DNA from: Parvularcula mediterranea
GTDB lineage: Bacteria; Pseudomonadota; Alphaproteobacteria; Caulobacterales; Parvularculaceae
Assembly (NCBI RefSeq): GCF_013085255.1
Contig: NZ_JABFCX010000002.1
Span: 982,501 to 1,046,500 of the forward strand
Direction of reading: 5' to 3'
Length of the DNA: 64,000 nucleotides
Of this stretch, positions 8,457-17,911 are shown in pieces; the stretch's first letter is position 1, and each line of letters begins with the position of its first letter. Both the position numbers and the translations under genes were made by a program. Under the pieces are notes generated by a model. The model did not search any database. It saw only the letters and a list, made by a program, of their open reading frames with translations, and was not told where the DNA came from.

Positions 8457-9293
8457 TTAGAGGCCGCTCGGCGGATCGATCTTGAGGATGCCGTTCTGCT
8501 CGCGGTCCTTGATCACCCGTTTGACCATGTCTTCTGCCACGCTCTCGCTACCAGCCGCGAAGGCGTAGACCATGGCCGTGTCGGCGATGATGTTGATCTG
8601 GCGCGGAATGCCGTTGGTCGCGTCGTGGATGCGGTCGATGGCTTCGACGGCGAAAAGCTCGGGATTGCCGCCGGAAGCGGCGATCCGCGAGGCGACATAG
8701 TCCCCGGTCTCGGAGCGGTTGAACGCCCGGAGGTGGTAGTGGCTGACGACCCGCTGCCTGAACTGGGCAAGCTGGGGCATGTTGAGAAGCGCGCCGAGCT
8801 CGGGCTGGCCGAAAAGGACCAGCTGCAAGACCGGATGACCGCCGGACTGGCGTTCCGCGAGAACTCGGACCCGTTCGAGAAGCCGCGCTTCGAGGAGCTG
8901 GGCTTCGTCGATGAAGAGCACGGCCTTACGGCCGGCATTGCGGTTCTGCGCGAGGAACTTATCGAGCTGCGATAGCGATTGGCTGGGCGAGCTGCCCTTC
9001 GCTTCGATCCCGAAACCATAGAGGATCCATGCGGCGACATCGCCGTCATAGCCGATGTCACCGGTGAGGGCACCGAAGCGATTGCCGTCCTTGTGACGCC
9101 GGGCAAGGTCATGGAGCAGCGTGGTTTTCCCCGCGCCGATTTCGCCCGTGATGACGACCGTGCCGTTGCCTGAGGTCAGACCGTAGGTGAGCATGGTCCG
9201 GGCCATCTTGTGGCCATCGGACCAGAACAGCATGTCCGGTTCTGGATGGCTGGCGAAGGGTTTCTTCGCGAGCCCGAAGTGCTTCTCGTACAT
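8457..9293 (-). CDS. ExeA/GspA-like AAA ATPase (exosortase-associated type)
   Basis: A 278-residue ATPase beginning MYEKHFGLAKKPF, the typical opening of the ExeA / general secretion pathway A family. Walker A is GEIGAGKTT (about 49-57) and Walker B is VLFIDEAQLL. The family includes ATPases of exosortase and exopolysaccharide loci, and the gene just upstream encodes a TPR lipoprotein resembling PrsT of the same systems. No exosortase, polysaccharide polymerase or secretin gene is visible here, so the actual partner is unknown. It is likely cotranscribed with the TPR gene, with a hairpin in the 43-base gap. Confidence 0.85.
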   Translation of the reverse strand: MYEKHFGLAKKPFASHPEPDMLFWSDGHKMARTMLTYGLTSGNGTVVITGEIGAGKTTLLHDLARRHKDGNRFGALTGDIGYDGDVAAWILYGFGIEAKGSSPSQSLSQLDKFLAQNRNAGRKAVLFIDEAQLLEARLLERVRVLAERQSGGHPVLQLVLFGQPELGALLNMPQLAQFRQRVVSHYHLRAFNRSETGDYVASRIAASGGNPELFAVEAIDRIHDATNGIPRQINIIADTAMVYAFAAGSESVAEDMVKRVIKDREQNGILKIDPPSGL

Positions 9294-9305
9294 TCCAACC
9301 TCTGG

Positions 9306-9338
9306 AGCGTTTCGTCAGATCATGCCTGACGAAGCGTT
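9306..9338 (-). promoter_or_regulatory. Intercistronic hairpin between TPR lipoprotein and ATPase genes
   Basis: TTCGTCAG (9311-9318) pairs perfectly with CTGACGAA (9326-9333) around a 7-base loop, and the stem can extend by weaker pairs. It fills the gap between the stop of the TPR gene and the start of the ATPase gene. There is no T-run, so it is more likely an attenuating or mRNA-processing element than a full terminator. The function is inferred. Confidence 0.5.
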
Positions 9339-11709
9339 AAAGACTTGCGAGCCCCGCGCGGATGGCTTCCTCGCTAGCCGCTTCGGTCTTGCCCGGAGCT
9401 TCCAGCGCGCGCTCGAAGGCGTCGCGTGCCGTTTCGACATCGCCGTTCGCAGCAGCAATCGTTCCGATATGGAAGAGGATTTCGGCATTATCCTGATTAA
9501 GCCGCTTGGCAATGTTGCTGTACTGTACGGCTTCTTCGAGCTGGCCGTTCTTGAAATACGCCCATGCAAGGGTGTCCGCGAGGAAAGGCTGCTCGGTTCC
9601 CTCGAACCGCATGGCGATCTCGAGCGCGACGGCGGGATCGTCGCCAAGGTCGAGCATCAGGGCAGCGAGGTTGTTTGCGGCGAGGTCGTTGAGCTGGCCG
9701 TCATCATAGAGCGACTTCAGCACATCACGTGCGCCAATGCGGTCGTCCTCGGCGAGAAGGCGGTTGGCTTTCAGCGTCCTGAGGGTGCCCGTGGTGGCGG
9801 CTGTCGCAATGCCTTCTTCGAGGGCAGCGTTTGCCGCGTCGGCATCCTGAAGAGCGACCTGCGTGTTGTAGACGAGAACATAGCTGTTCTCGACTTCCGG
9901 GAAGGCTTGGGTCGCGCTGCTTGCAATGGCAGCAGCCTCAGCCGTGTTCCCGGCATTGGCTTCAAGCTGAACAAGAAGACCGAAGGCTTCGAAGATCTCA
10001 CCATCGGCGACAACGCCTTCGAGGTAGGTGCGAAGCTCGTCGGTGCGGCCCTGACGGTTCAGGATCTCTGAGCGCAGCTGAACGGTGGCGGCATTGTTGG
10101 CGCCTTCCTTGCTGAGGTCATCGAGGGCAGCGATCGCGTCGTCGAAGCGCTCCTGCTGGAGAAGGGAAGTCGCGAGGACCCGGCGGGCAGCCTGATCGTC
10201 AGGGTTCGCACGAATGAGCGAGCGGGCCACGACTTCAGCTTCCTCGCTGCGGTTCTGGCTGATCAGCACCGCGGCGCTCTCGCGCTGGACCTGCGGCGTG
10301 GCGTTGGCCGTCTGGGCGTAGCGCAGGGTCAGGTCAGCGGCCTCTTCAGCCTTGCCGTTCCTGACCAGCATGCCGCGATAGGCATTAAAGAGCTGGGGCG
10401 ACAGGCCGAGGCGGTCGATTGCCTGAGAGAGCTGGGCCTCACCGAACGTGGTCCGGCCGTTTGCCTCATAGGCAAGGCCGAGGAGGATAAGGGCCGCTTC
10501 CTTGTCCGGCTCTTCGTTAAGGGCCAGGCGGAGGGTCTCGATCGCGCCTTCGCTGTTGTTCTCGGTCAGCTGGATCTTGCCGAGAAGCGTGAGGGCATCG
10601 GGGTTCGTTTCGTCTTCGGAAAGAACACCCTCAGCGATCTCGCGCGAGGTTTCGAAGTCCCGCTGGGAGAAAGCGCGCTCGGCCAGCTGCACATTGGCGC
10701 GGGAGCGGTTCTCGAGGGTTTGGTCGCTGTCTTCTGCGATGCTGCGGAACTCGGCTTCGCAACGTTCTTCCTGACCAACTTCGCAGAGGTAGGCAGCAAC
10801 AGCGAAAACCAGATCGTCTTCGGGGTACTCCGTAACGAGCTCACGGAGGCGGGCTTCGGCAACCTCATCACCGTCCTGCTCACGGATGATACCGATGAGG
10901 CGACCGACGACAGGGGTCTTTTCGGCGAGAAGCGGAAGGGCGCCTTCGAACTGCTCGCGGGCATCGTCGAGGTCGCGGCGTGCGAGAATGAGGAACTCGC
11001 CGTAGCGCTCTTTGTAGAAGCCGTTCTCCGGGCTGACCTCGATCAGGGTCCTGAACGTCTCGCCCATGCCTTCAGGGTCCTGACGGCGTTGGGCTAGGAG
11101 GAGCTTCACGACGAGCAGGGCTTCATTGCCCGGATCGGCGCTCAGGCCTTCGTCGATGATGTCCTGGGCCTGCTGGAAGTCCTCGTCGCGGACGTAACGG
11201 GCCGCGAGGAGGTTACGGACCTCGGCATTGTCCGGGGCCTGGGAGAGGGCCTGCTCGAGGACCTCGCTGGCGCCGTCGAGATTGTTCTGAAGAACGAGGG
11301 CGGCACCCTTCACGGTGAGGGCGTCGAGATTGTCGGGCTCGGCTTCGAGGACCCGGTTTGCGCTCCTGAGCGCTTCGTCGGGCCGGCCGCCGAGAAGGTT
11401 GAGGCGTGCGATCTTCGCGATCGCTTCAATATCGTCAGGATCAAGGGTGACGATGCGCTCAAGGAAGCGGAGCTGGTTGCTCAGCTCTTCTTGCTGCTCG
11501 GCCACTTCCGCTGCGCCGCGCAGGGCAGCGAGATTGTTGGGGTCGTTCTGCAGCGCGTTCGCGAACTGCAGCTTCGCGCGCTGGAGCTCACCCTCTTCGA
11601 GATAGTCCTGTGCGTTCTCGGTGAAGCGCACCGCTTTGTCTTCGCTGCTTTCACAAGCCACGAGGGCGAGAGCTGCCATGGACACGCTAAGAAGTTTCAG
11701 AGCTTTCAT
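9337..11709 (-). CDS. TPR-repeat lipoprotein (PrsT-like)
   Basis: A 790-residue protein with a lipoprotein signal (lipobox LVAC, Cys19) followed by tandem tetratricopeptide repeats along its whole length, for example the NDPNNLAALRGAAEV and EPDNLDALTVKGAAL units. The mature protein is very acidic. Length, lipobox and repeat style resemble the PEP-CTERM/exosortase-system TPR lipoprotein PrsT, and an ExeA-like ATPase gene follows. It is probably anchored to the outer membrane facing the periplasm as a scaffold. The exosortase link is inference, since no exosortase gene is in the window. Confidence 0.85.
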   Translation of the reverse strand: MKALKLLSVSMAALALVACESSEDKAVRFTENAQDYLEEGELQRAKLQFANALQNDPNNLAALRGAAEVAEQQEELSNQLRFLERIVTLDPDDIEAIAKIARLNLLGGRPDEALRSANRVLEAEPDNLDALTVKGAALVLQNNLDGASEVLEQALSQAPDNAEVRNLLAARYVRDEDFQQAQDIIDEGLSADPGNEALLVVKLLLAQRRQDPEGMGETFRTLIEVSPENGFYKERYGEFLILARRDLDDAREQFEGALPLLAEKTPVVGRLIGIIREQDGDEVAEARLRELVTEYPEDDLVFAVAAYLCEVGQEERCEAEFRSIAEDSDQTLENRSRANVQLAERAFSQRDFETSREIAEGVLSEDETNPDALTLLGKIQLTENNSEGAIETLRLALNEEPDKEAALILLGLAYEANGRTTFGEAQLSQAIDRLGLSPQLFNAYRGMLVRNGKAEEAADLTLRYAQTANATPQVQRESAAVLISQNRSEEAEVVARSLIRANPDDQAARRVLATSLLQQERFDDAIAALDDLSKEGANNAATVQLRSEILNRQGRTDELRTYLEGVVADGEIFEAFGLLVQLEANAGNTAEAAAIASSATQAFPEVENSYVLVYNTQVALQDADAANAALEEGIATAATTGTLRTLKANRLLAEDDRIGARDVLKSLYDDGQLNDLAANNLAALMLDLGDDPAVALEIAMRFEGTEQPFLADTLAWAYFKNGQLEEAVQYSNIAKRLNQDNAEILFHIGTIAAANGDVETARDAFERALEAPGKTEAASEEAIRAGLASL

Positions 11710-11827
11710 CGCTGGTACCTGTCTGGTCGGCCGTTCCGTCGGCGAAGGGTCTGCATGAATCGGGCCGAGAGCCGCATTCTAGCCTTCGATTATAAATCCA
11801 AAGAGTTCGTTAGAGTTAATCGACAGC

Positions 11828-12082
11828 TCAACTGAAGTCGTAAGCCCTGCCGGCCTTCTCCCAATCCCCATAGCGGGTTGGCTCGCTTTTCCGGTCCCCG
11901 CCGTCAATCTCTTTCGGCACATCAGCGCGGGCGTCGATCGCATCGCGGCGGGCTTTTGCCTCGCGTAGGATCTCGATCTCCATGTCCGACAGCTTTCTGC
12001 CGTTGGCGTAGAGAGGGATGCCGTCCTCTGTGGTGGGGACGGGTTCCTCGGTTTCGGTTTGAGGCGCGTCGTTCTCGCTCAT
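11828..12082 (-). CDS. DUF1674 protein (SdhAF4-like succinate dehydrogenase assembly factor)
   Basis: An 84-residue acidic protein whose C-terminus, DRKSEPTRYGDWEKAGRAYDF, carries the DUF1674 signature EPTRYGDWE. In eukaryotes the same domain is SdhAF4, which helps mature the flavinated SdhA subunit; the bacterial role is presumed similar. The frame extends upstream to an ATG at 12124, but MSENDAP at 12082 is the more natural start. It is divergent from htpX with about 75 bases between starts. Confidence 0.8.
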   Translation of the reverse strand: MSENDAPQTETEEPVPTTEDGIPLYANGRKLSDMEIEILREAKARRDAIDARADVPKEIDGGDRKSEPTRYGDWEKAGRAYDFS

Positions 12083-12157
12083 GGGAAGTCCTTCCTCTTT
12101 ATTATCGCGTCGGGGAGCCCACATTTAGGCCTCTGATCCGAAACGTCTCTTGGACCA

Positions 12158-13069
12158 ATGACCGCAAATCTTCGAACCTTCATTCTCATGGCCGCGATGA
12201 CGGCCCTTTTCGGCGTCATCGGCGCGCTCATTGGCGGGCGCGGCGGCATGGTGCTGGCTTTGGCCTTTGCCGGGCTCAGCAACCTCTTCGCATTCTGGAA
12301 TGCCGACAAGATCGTCCTCCGGATGTATGGCGCGCGGGAGGTCCTGCCTGACGAGCGCGACCCGAGGCTTCGGCGCTACGCTGAGGGCGTCGCCGGGCTC
12401 GCGGGCCGTGCAGGTATGCCGATGCCCAAGGTCTATATCATCGACCAGGCCCAGCCGAACGCCTTTGCCACAGGCCGCAGCCCTGAAAAGGCTGCAGTCG
12501 CTGCGACCCGGGGGCTGCTCGACATGCTCACCGAAGAGGAGGTTCTCGGCGTGATGGCCCATGAGCTCGCGCATGTGCAGAACCGCGATACCCTGACCAT
12601 GACGATGACAGCGACCCTTGCGGGCGCGATCTCGGCCCTTGCCAACTTCGCCTTTTTCTTCGGCGGAAGGCGGGAGGGGGCGAACCCGTTCGCCCTCATC
12701 GCGATCATGCTGGTGGCGCCGATTGCGGCGAGCCTCGTCCAGATGGCGATCAGCCGGACCCGTGAGTTCGAGGCTGACAAGCGCGGTGCGGAGATTTGCG
12801 GGCGGCCAGACTGGCTCGCCTCGGCGCTTGCCAAGATTTCCGGCGGCGCGGCGAAGATCCCCATGCCGCCAGCCGAGCGCGTCCCTGCCTCTGGCCAGAT
12901 GATGATCGTCAATCCGCTGTCAGGCCGCGGTGCTGCCAATCTTTTTTCGACCCACCCGCCAATCGAGGCACGGATCGAGAAGCTCATGGGAATGGGCGGC
13001 GGCATGCAGGCTTCGCCCTGGGAGGCGTCTAAGCCCACCCCGCGCCAGCCTAAGGGCCCTTGGGGCTAA
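12158..13069 (+). CDS. htpX: Membrane zinc metalloprotease HtpX
   Basis: A 303-residue M48 protease of the inner membrane that degrades misfolded membrane proteins. The zinc motif HELAH in [13 protein letters not shown] (about 135) and the downstream [11 protein letters not shown], which holds the third ligand, are visible. Two N-terminal and two central hydrophobic helices flank the catalytic region. It stands alone on the plus strand and converges with the DUF4282 gene, with three bases between the stops. No heat-shock promoter could be assigned. Confidence 0.95.
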   Translation: MTANLRTFILMAAMTALFGVIGALIGGRGGMVLALAFAGLSNLFAFWNADKIVLRMYGAREVLPDERDPRLRRYAEGVAGLAGRAGMPMPKVYIIDQAQPNAFATGRSPEKAAVAATRGLLDMLTEEEVLGVMAHELAHVQNRDTLTMTMTATLAGAISALANFAFFFGGRREGANPFALIAIMLVAPIAASLVQMAISRTREFEADKRGAEICGRPDWLASALAKISGGAAKIPMPPAERVPASGQMMIVNPLSGRGAANLFSTHPPIEARIEKLMGMGGGMQASPWEASKPTPRQPKGPWG

Positions 13070-13072
13070 GTC

Positions 13073-13528
13073 TTATTCAGGCTTGGTCGTTTCGTCCTCG
13101 GAAGAGCTCTCTTCAGGCTCATCAGACTTGTCGCCTTCGCTCGGTTCCTCGTCCCTAGCGGTACGGGGAGCGGGGTTCTTCATCGTGGGCGCAGCCTTTG
13201 GCGGGGCCACCGGGTTGAGACCTGTCGAGAGACTGTCAGGGGACGCGCTCTCGCCCCGCAGATTGTCGTCGATCGAGAGGACAGCGATCACGACCTCGGC
13301 GCCGACCCTCAGGAGGAGGAGCGCCACAAAGAACCTCAGCGGAATGAAGACGAGGAACTGCCACAGGTTCGGCCAGAAGGCCTTGGCGAACATCATGTAG
13401 ACCGCCGAGCCGAGCCCAAAGAGCGTGGTCACCACGAGAAGGAACAGGAGCACGTAATAGACGAACTTCACGAGGCCCCGGCCAAGGTGCTCCTCGAAGC
13501 TCAGGAAACGGCCGACAAGCTCGGACAT
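13073..13528 (-). CDS. DUF4282 membrane protein
   Basis: About 151 residues. Two hydrophobic helices (about 15-45 and 55-85) are followed by a charged, acidic, proline-rich tail rich in E, S and D. The FLSFEEHLGRGLVKFVYY start and the two-helix hairpin fit the DUF4282 family, which has no known function. ATG 13528 was preferred over an upstream ATG at 13600 because the family begins at this point. It lies between convergent htpX and upstream polA. Confidence 0.75.
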   Translation of the reverse strand: MSELVGRFLSFEEHLGRGLVKFVYYVLLFLLVVTTLFGLGSAVYMMFAKAFWPNLWQFLVFIPLRFFVALLLLRVGAEVVIAVLSIDDNLRGESASPDSLSTGLNPVAPPKAAPTMKNPAPRTARDEEPSEGDKSDEPEESSSEDETTKPE

Positions 13529-13625
13529 GATGCTCTCCTCTTGATCTTCCGGCGCGCTAGCCGTTCCCGCTGCTTCGCGAAAGAGGAGAAGCGGCCCCAT
13601 TCGCGTGATGAAGCAGGAGTGGACC

Positions 13626-16433
13626 CTAGTGAGCTTCTTCCCAGTTGGGAGCAGCGTTGGCCTCGACTTCGAGCGGGACAGAGAACTCGGCCGCCGGGTG
13701 GGGGGCGTTCATCATGACGTCGCGGACGATTTCGCAGACCTTGTCCGCTTCCTTTTCCGGGCATTCGAGCACCAGCTCGTCATGGACCTGAAGGAGCATC
13801 TTCGCTTTGAGCCCAGCCTTCTCAAGCGCTGGGGGGACACGGACCATCGCCCGCTTGACGATATCGGCAGCGGTGCCTTGGATCGGTGCATTGATGGCTT
13901 GGCGTTCGGCGAAGGCGCGCATGTTGGGCTGCTTCGCGGTGATGCCCTGAATATGGGCCCTCCGTCCAAAGACGGTTTCGGTGTAGCCAAGCTCACGTGC
14001 CGAGGCGATGGTCTCGTCCATGTACCGACGGATGCCGGGGAACTTGGCAAAGTAGCCGTCGATATAGTCCTTGGCGACACCCCGCTCGATACCGAGGCGC
14101 GAGGAGAGGCCAAAGGCCGAGATGCCGTAGATGATCCCGAAATTGATCGTTTTGGCTGAGCGCCGAAGATCGGACGTCACCTCATCAAGGGGTACACCGA
14201 AGACTTCTGATGCCGTCAGAGCGTGCACGTCGATGCCTTCATTGAAGGCTCGCGCCAGTTCCGGGACATCGCCAATATGAGCAAGGAGCCTGAGCTCGAT
14301 CTGGGAGTAGTCGGCGGAGACGATGAGGTTGCCCTTCTCCGCAATGAAGGCCTTCCTGATCTTTCGGCCTTCTTCTGTCCGTATAGGAATGTTCTGAAGG
14401 TTCGGGTCGTTCGACGAGAGCCTGCCCGTCGTCGTCGTGGCGAGGGAGAAACTCGTATGCACACGGCCGGTCTCGGGATGGATCGCGGCGACCAGCGCAT
14501 CAGCGTAGGTGGACTTGAGCTTCGACATCTGCCGCCAGCCAAGGACAGCCTTGGGTACCTCATGACCTTCAGCAGCAAGCTCGTCGAGAAGGTCAGCGCT
14601 CGTTGACCATGCACCGGTTTTGGTCTTCTTGCCGCCCGGCAGGCCGAGCTTGCCGAAGAGGATCTCGCCGATTTGCTTGGGGCTGCCGAGGTTGAATTTC
14701 TCGCCAGCTGCTTCGTGGGCCTGGTCCTCAAACATCGCCATCTTCTGGGCGAATTCGGAGGAGAGGCGGGAGAGCTCTTCGCGGTCGACCTTGATGCCCT
14801 CGCGCTCCATGTTCGCGATGACAGGGACGAGGGGACGCTCGATCCGTTCGTAGACAGAGAGAAGACTGTCACCAATCAGCTTACCCTTCAGGGTCTGCCC
14901 GAGGCGCTGGGTCACGTCTGCGTCTTCGGCGGCGTACTTCGTGGCGTCAGGGATCGGAATCTGGTCGAAGGTCTTCTGGGCCTTGCCCTTGCCTGCAAGC
15001 TCCGTAAACGGAATGCAGCCATGGCTGAGGTGCTTCTCGGCCAGCTCGTCCATGCCGTGACCGTTCTGCCCGTTCTCAAGGACATAGGACATCAGCATGG
15101 TGTCATCGCAGGGGCTGAGCGTCGCGCCGTGGCGGTTCAGGATGACGAGGTCATATTTGAGGTTCTGGCCGACCTTCATAACCGATAGGTCGTTGAAGAT
15201 TGGCTCCAGCGCATCGAGCACTTCATTGGTATCGAGCTGCTTCTCGCCTTCGCTGTCGCCAAGGTCGAGGCCGTCCGTACCATGAAGAAGCGGGATATAG
15301 ATCGCATCTCCCGGCGCTGCGGCGAGGCAGATGCCGACCAGCCGAGCGCGCATGGCATTGAGGCTGTCGGTCTCGGTGTCGACGGCGAGGGTGCCATAGT
15401 CCTGCGCGCGAGATATGAAGGCTTCGAGCTCATCCATCTTGAAGATCGCCTTGTAGGCGGAGGGGTCGATGGGGCTGTCAGCAGCGGGCGCTGCGCCCGG
15501 TGTGGCTTTCGGCTCGGAAATTCCGCCATCGTCGCGGACACGCCTTGTCAGCGTGCTGAATTCCATCTCCTCCAGAAAGGCGACGAGCCTGCCATGGTCG
15601 AAGGGGGCGAGGCCGAACTCCTCGGGGCCCTCGATATCTTTCATGTGAGCGTCGAGGGTGACGAGCTTCTTCGAAATGCGCGCGGCGTCGGCGTTCTCGA
15701 TGATCGTTTCGCGGCGCTTCTTCTGCTTAATCTCCTCGGCGCGCTCGAGAAGCTCTTCAAGCGTTCCGTACTCGTCAAGAAGCGTCGCTGCAGTCTTGGG
15801 GCCAATACCGGGAACGCCGGGGACATTGTCCGTGGAATCGCCCATCAGCGCCTGGAGGTCGATCATCTTTTCAGGGCCGACACCGAACTTTTCGATCACG
15901 CCATCGGTGTCGATGATCTTGTTCTTCATCGGGTCGAACATCACGACCTTGTCGGTGACCAGCTGGGTCAGGTCCTTGTCCGAGGAGACGATGACGACCT
16001 CGGCGCCCCTCTCCGACGCCTCGCGGGCGTAGGTGGCGATGATGTCGTCCGCCTCGAAGCCCTCTTCCTCCTTGCACGGAAGGCCGAAGGCGCGGGTGGC
16101 GTCGCGGATAACGGAGAATTGCGGGCGCAGGTCCTCGGGCGGCTCGTCCCGGTTCGCCTTATAATCCGCATAGAGATCGTTGCGGAAGGAATAGCTTGAA
16201 TGATCGAAGATCACCGCGAAGTGGGTTGGCGTGCCGATATGCTCGACGGCGTCGTTGGACGCATCGGAGAGAAGCTTCCACAGCATGTTGCAGAAGCCCG
16301 ACACTGCGCCAATCGGCATGCCGTCCGACTTCCGCGTCAGGGGCGGCAGCGCGTGGAAAGCGCGGAAGATATAGGCGGAGCCGTCGATCAGATAGAGGCG
16401 GCTGTCTTCGTTCAGGGGAGCGTGCTTCGGCAT
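13626..16433 (-). CDS. polA: DNA polymerase I
   Basis: A 935-residue three-domain repair and Okazaki-processing polymerase. Residues 1-300 form the 5'-3' exonuclease (YLIDGSAYIFRAFHALPP; DNVPGVPGIGPKTA helix-hairpin-helix). The middle part is a proofreading exonuclease domain (LAVDTETDSLNAMRARLVG retains the DxE acidic pair). The C-terminal half is the polymerase with motif A (VSADYSQIELRLLAHI) and motif C (LQVHDELVLECP). Length is close to the 928 residues of the E. coli enzyme. It is not in an obvious operon. Confidence 0.97.
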   Translation of the reverse strand: MPKHAPLNEDSRLYLIDGSAYIFRAFHALPPLTRKSDGMPIGAVSGFCNMLWKLLSDASNDAVEHIGTPTHFAVIFDHSSYSFRNDLYADYKANRDEPPEDLRPQFSVIRDATRAFGLPCKEEEGFEADDIIATYAREASERGAEVVIVSSDKDLTQLVTDKVVMFDPMKNKIIDTDGVIEKFGVGPEKMIDLQALMGDSTDNVPGVPGIGPKTAATLLDEYGTLEELLERAEEIKQKKRRETIIENADAARISKKLVTLDAHMKDIEGPEEFGLAPFDHGRLVAFLEEMEFSTLTRRVRDDGGISEPKATPGAAPAADSPIDPSAYKAIFKMDELEAFISRAQDYGTLAVDTETDSLNAMRARLVGICLAAAPGDAIYIPLLHGTDGLDLGDSEGEKQLDTNEVLDALEPIFNDLSVMKVGQNLKYDLVILNRHGATLSPCDDTMLMSYVLENGQNGHGMDELAEKHLSHGCIPFTELAGKGKAQKTFDQIPIPDATKYAAEDADVTQRLGQTLKGKLIGDSLLSVYERIERPLVPVIANMEREGIKVDREELSRLSSEFAQKMAMFEDQAHEAAGEKFNLGSPKQIGEILFGKLGLPGGKKTKTGAWSTSADLLDELAAEGHEVPKAVLGWRQMSKLKSTYADALVAAIHPETGRVHTSFSLATTTTGRLSSNDPNLQNIPIRTEEGRKIRKAFIAEKGNLIVSADYSQIELRLLAHIGDVPELARAFNEGIDVHALTASEVFGVPLDEVTSDLRRSAKTINFGIIYGISAFGLSSRLGIERGVAKDYIDGYFAKFPGIRRYMDETIASARELGYTETVFGRRAHIQGITAKQPNMRAFAERQAINAPIQGTAADIVKRAMVRVPPALEKAGLKAKMLLQVHDELVLECPEKEADKVCEIVRDVMMNAPHPAAEFSVPLEVEANAAPNWEEAH

Positions 16434-16504
16434 GGCCCGGGCTTAGGCCGGAGCGGGGGGCCTGTCACCGCCCCTCTCTCATCGCAGCTGTGGTCCCAGG
16501 GGGC

Positions 16505-17821
16505 TCACGCCACCCCCTGCTCGCGACCGCCGACAACCTTCAGGCCGTGGCCGCGAAGGATCTCGCGCTCTTCCTCGACGCTGAAGCGCTCGAGGATGAA
16601 CTTGGCGAGCTTGGGCTGGATCTCGTTCCGCCATTTCGAGCCGTTGAAGACGCCGTAATGGCCCGCGCCCTTCTGGACGTGGTCGAGCTGGTCCTTTTGC
16701 GGAATGTTCGAGCAGAGGTCGTGGGCAGCCTGGGTCTGGCCGATGCCGGAGATGTCGTCGAGTTCGCCTTCAACGGTCATCAGGCCGATGTCGGTGATCT
16801 TCGAGGGATCCACGATCTTGCCGTTATGGGTGAAGAGCCCGCGCGGCAGGAGATATTCCTGGAACACGTCGTGGATCGTCTGGAGGTAGAACTCCGCGGT
16901 CATGTCACAGACGGCGAGATACTCGTCGTAGAAGACCTCGTGCTTCTTCGCCGCGAAATCCTCACCGGAGAGGATGTTGCCGTAATAGTCGAAGCTGGCA
17001 TTCACGTGGCGCTCCATGTTCATGGACATGAAGCTGAAGAGCTGGATGAAGCCCGGATAGACCTTGCGCGTCATGCCGCCATAGGGGGCAGGCACGGTCT
17101 GGATCATGTTCTCCTCGAACCACTCGAACGCCTTCTGCTCGGCGAGAATGTTCGTGACCGTGGGGGATTTTCTCGCGTCGATCGGAGAGCCCATGAAGGT
17201 CATGGTGCGCGGGCGGCAGGGATCGTTTTCCTCGGCCATGATCGAGCAGGCGGCGAGGAGCGGTGGGCCCGGCTGGCAGACGGCCATGGTGTGGGCACCC
17301 GGACCGATCATGCGGATGAACTCGATCAGGTAGTCGATATATGTGTTGAGGTCGAAACGACCGAAGAGGACAGGCACGTCTCGGGCATCGGTCCAGTCGG
17401 TGATGAAGACCTCATGGCCCGGCAGCATGGCTTCGACCGTGCCGCGCAGGAGGGTCGCATAGTGACCCGACATCGGCGCAACGATGAGGACGCGGGGCTG
17501 GGGCTCGTAACCCTTGATGCCCGCAAGAACGGCAGGGTCGCGGCGGAAGCGGATGAGGCGGCCAAACGGCTTCTCAAGCACGGTTTCGACGGTGATCGGG
17601 ACTTCGGTGCCATCGATCGTCGTCGTGTCGAGGCGCCATTCGGGCTTGGCGTAGCGGCGGGTCGCCATTTCGAAGACATTGTGCCCCGCGATATAGGCGC
17701 GGCTTCCCCAGCTATCGCGGAAGAGATTGGCAGGACTATCGACGACGCTCGCAGCCGCACGGGCCGCCTGCCGGACAGGCGCCATCAGCTGGTGCGCCGC
17801 TTCATAAGCCGAGTAGATCAT
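16505..17821 (-). CDS. phaZ: Intracellular polyhydroxyalkanoate (PHB) depolymerase
   Basis: A 438-residue alpha/beta hydrolase that mobilises stored polyhydroxybutyrate granules. The start MIYSAYEAAHQLMAPVRQAA and the nucleophile region MAVCQPGPPLLAA, where cysteine replaces the usual serine, are typical of intracellular PhaZ. The C-terminal part matches the PHB_depo_C domain, including a GAGHYGVFNGSKWRNEI stretch that holds the catalytic His. It implies that this organism stores PHB, though no synthase gene is in the window. Confidence 0.94.
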   Translation of the reverse strand: MIYSAYEAAHQLMAPVRQAARAAASVVDSPANLFRDSWGSRAYIAGHNVFEMATRRYAKPEWRLDTTTIDGTEVPITVETVLEKPFGRLIRFRRDPAVLAGIKGYEPQPRVLIVAPMSGHYATLLRGTVEAMLPGHEVFITDWTDARDVPVLFGRFDLNTYIDYLIEFIRMIGPGAHTMAVCQPGPPLLAACSIMAEENDPCRPRTMTFMGSPIDARKSPTVTNILAEQKAFEWFEENMIQTVPAPYGGMTRKVYPGFIQLFSFMSMNMERHVNASFDYYGNILSGEDFAAKKHEVFYDEYLAVCDMTAEFYLQTIHDVFQEYLLPRGLFTHNGKIVDPSKITDIGLMTVEGELDDISGIGQTQAAHDLCSNIPQKDQLDHVQKGAGHYGVFNGSKWRNEIQPKLAKFILERFSVEEEREILRGHGLKVVGGREQGVA

Positions 17822-17911
17822 AATGCTTCCCGAATGCCGTCCCTAAGACCCGTGCGATGCAACACGAGACCACAGAATTTAGCAAGAACCGTATACGAAA
17901 CGTATCGAAGC

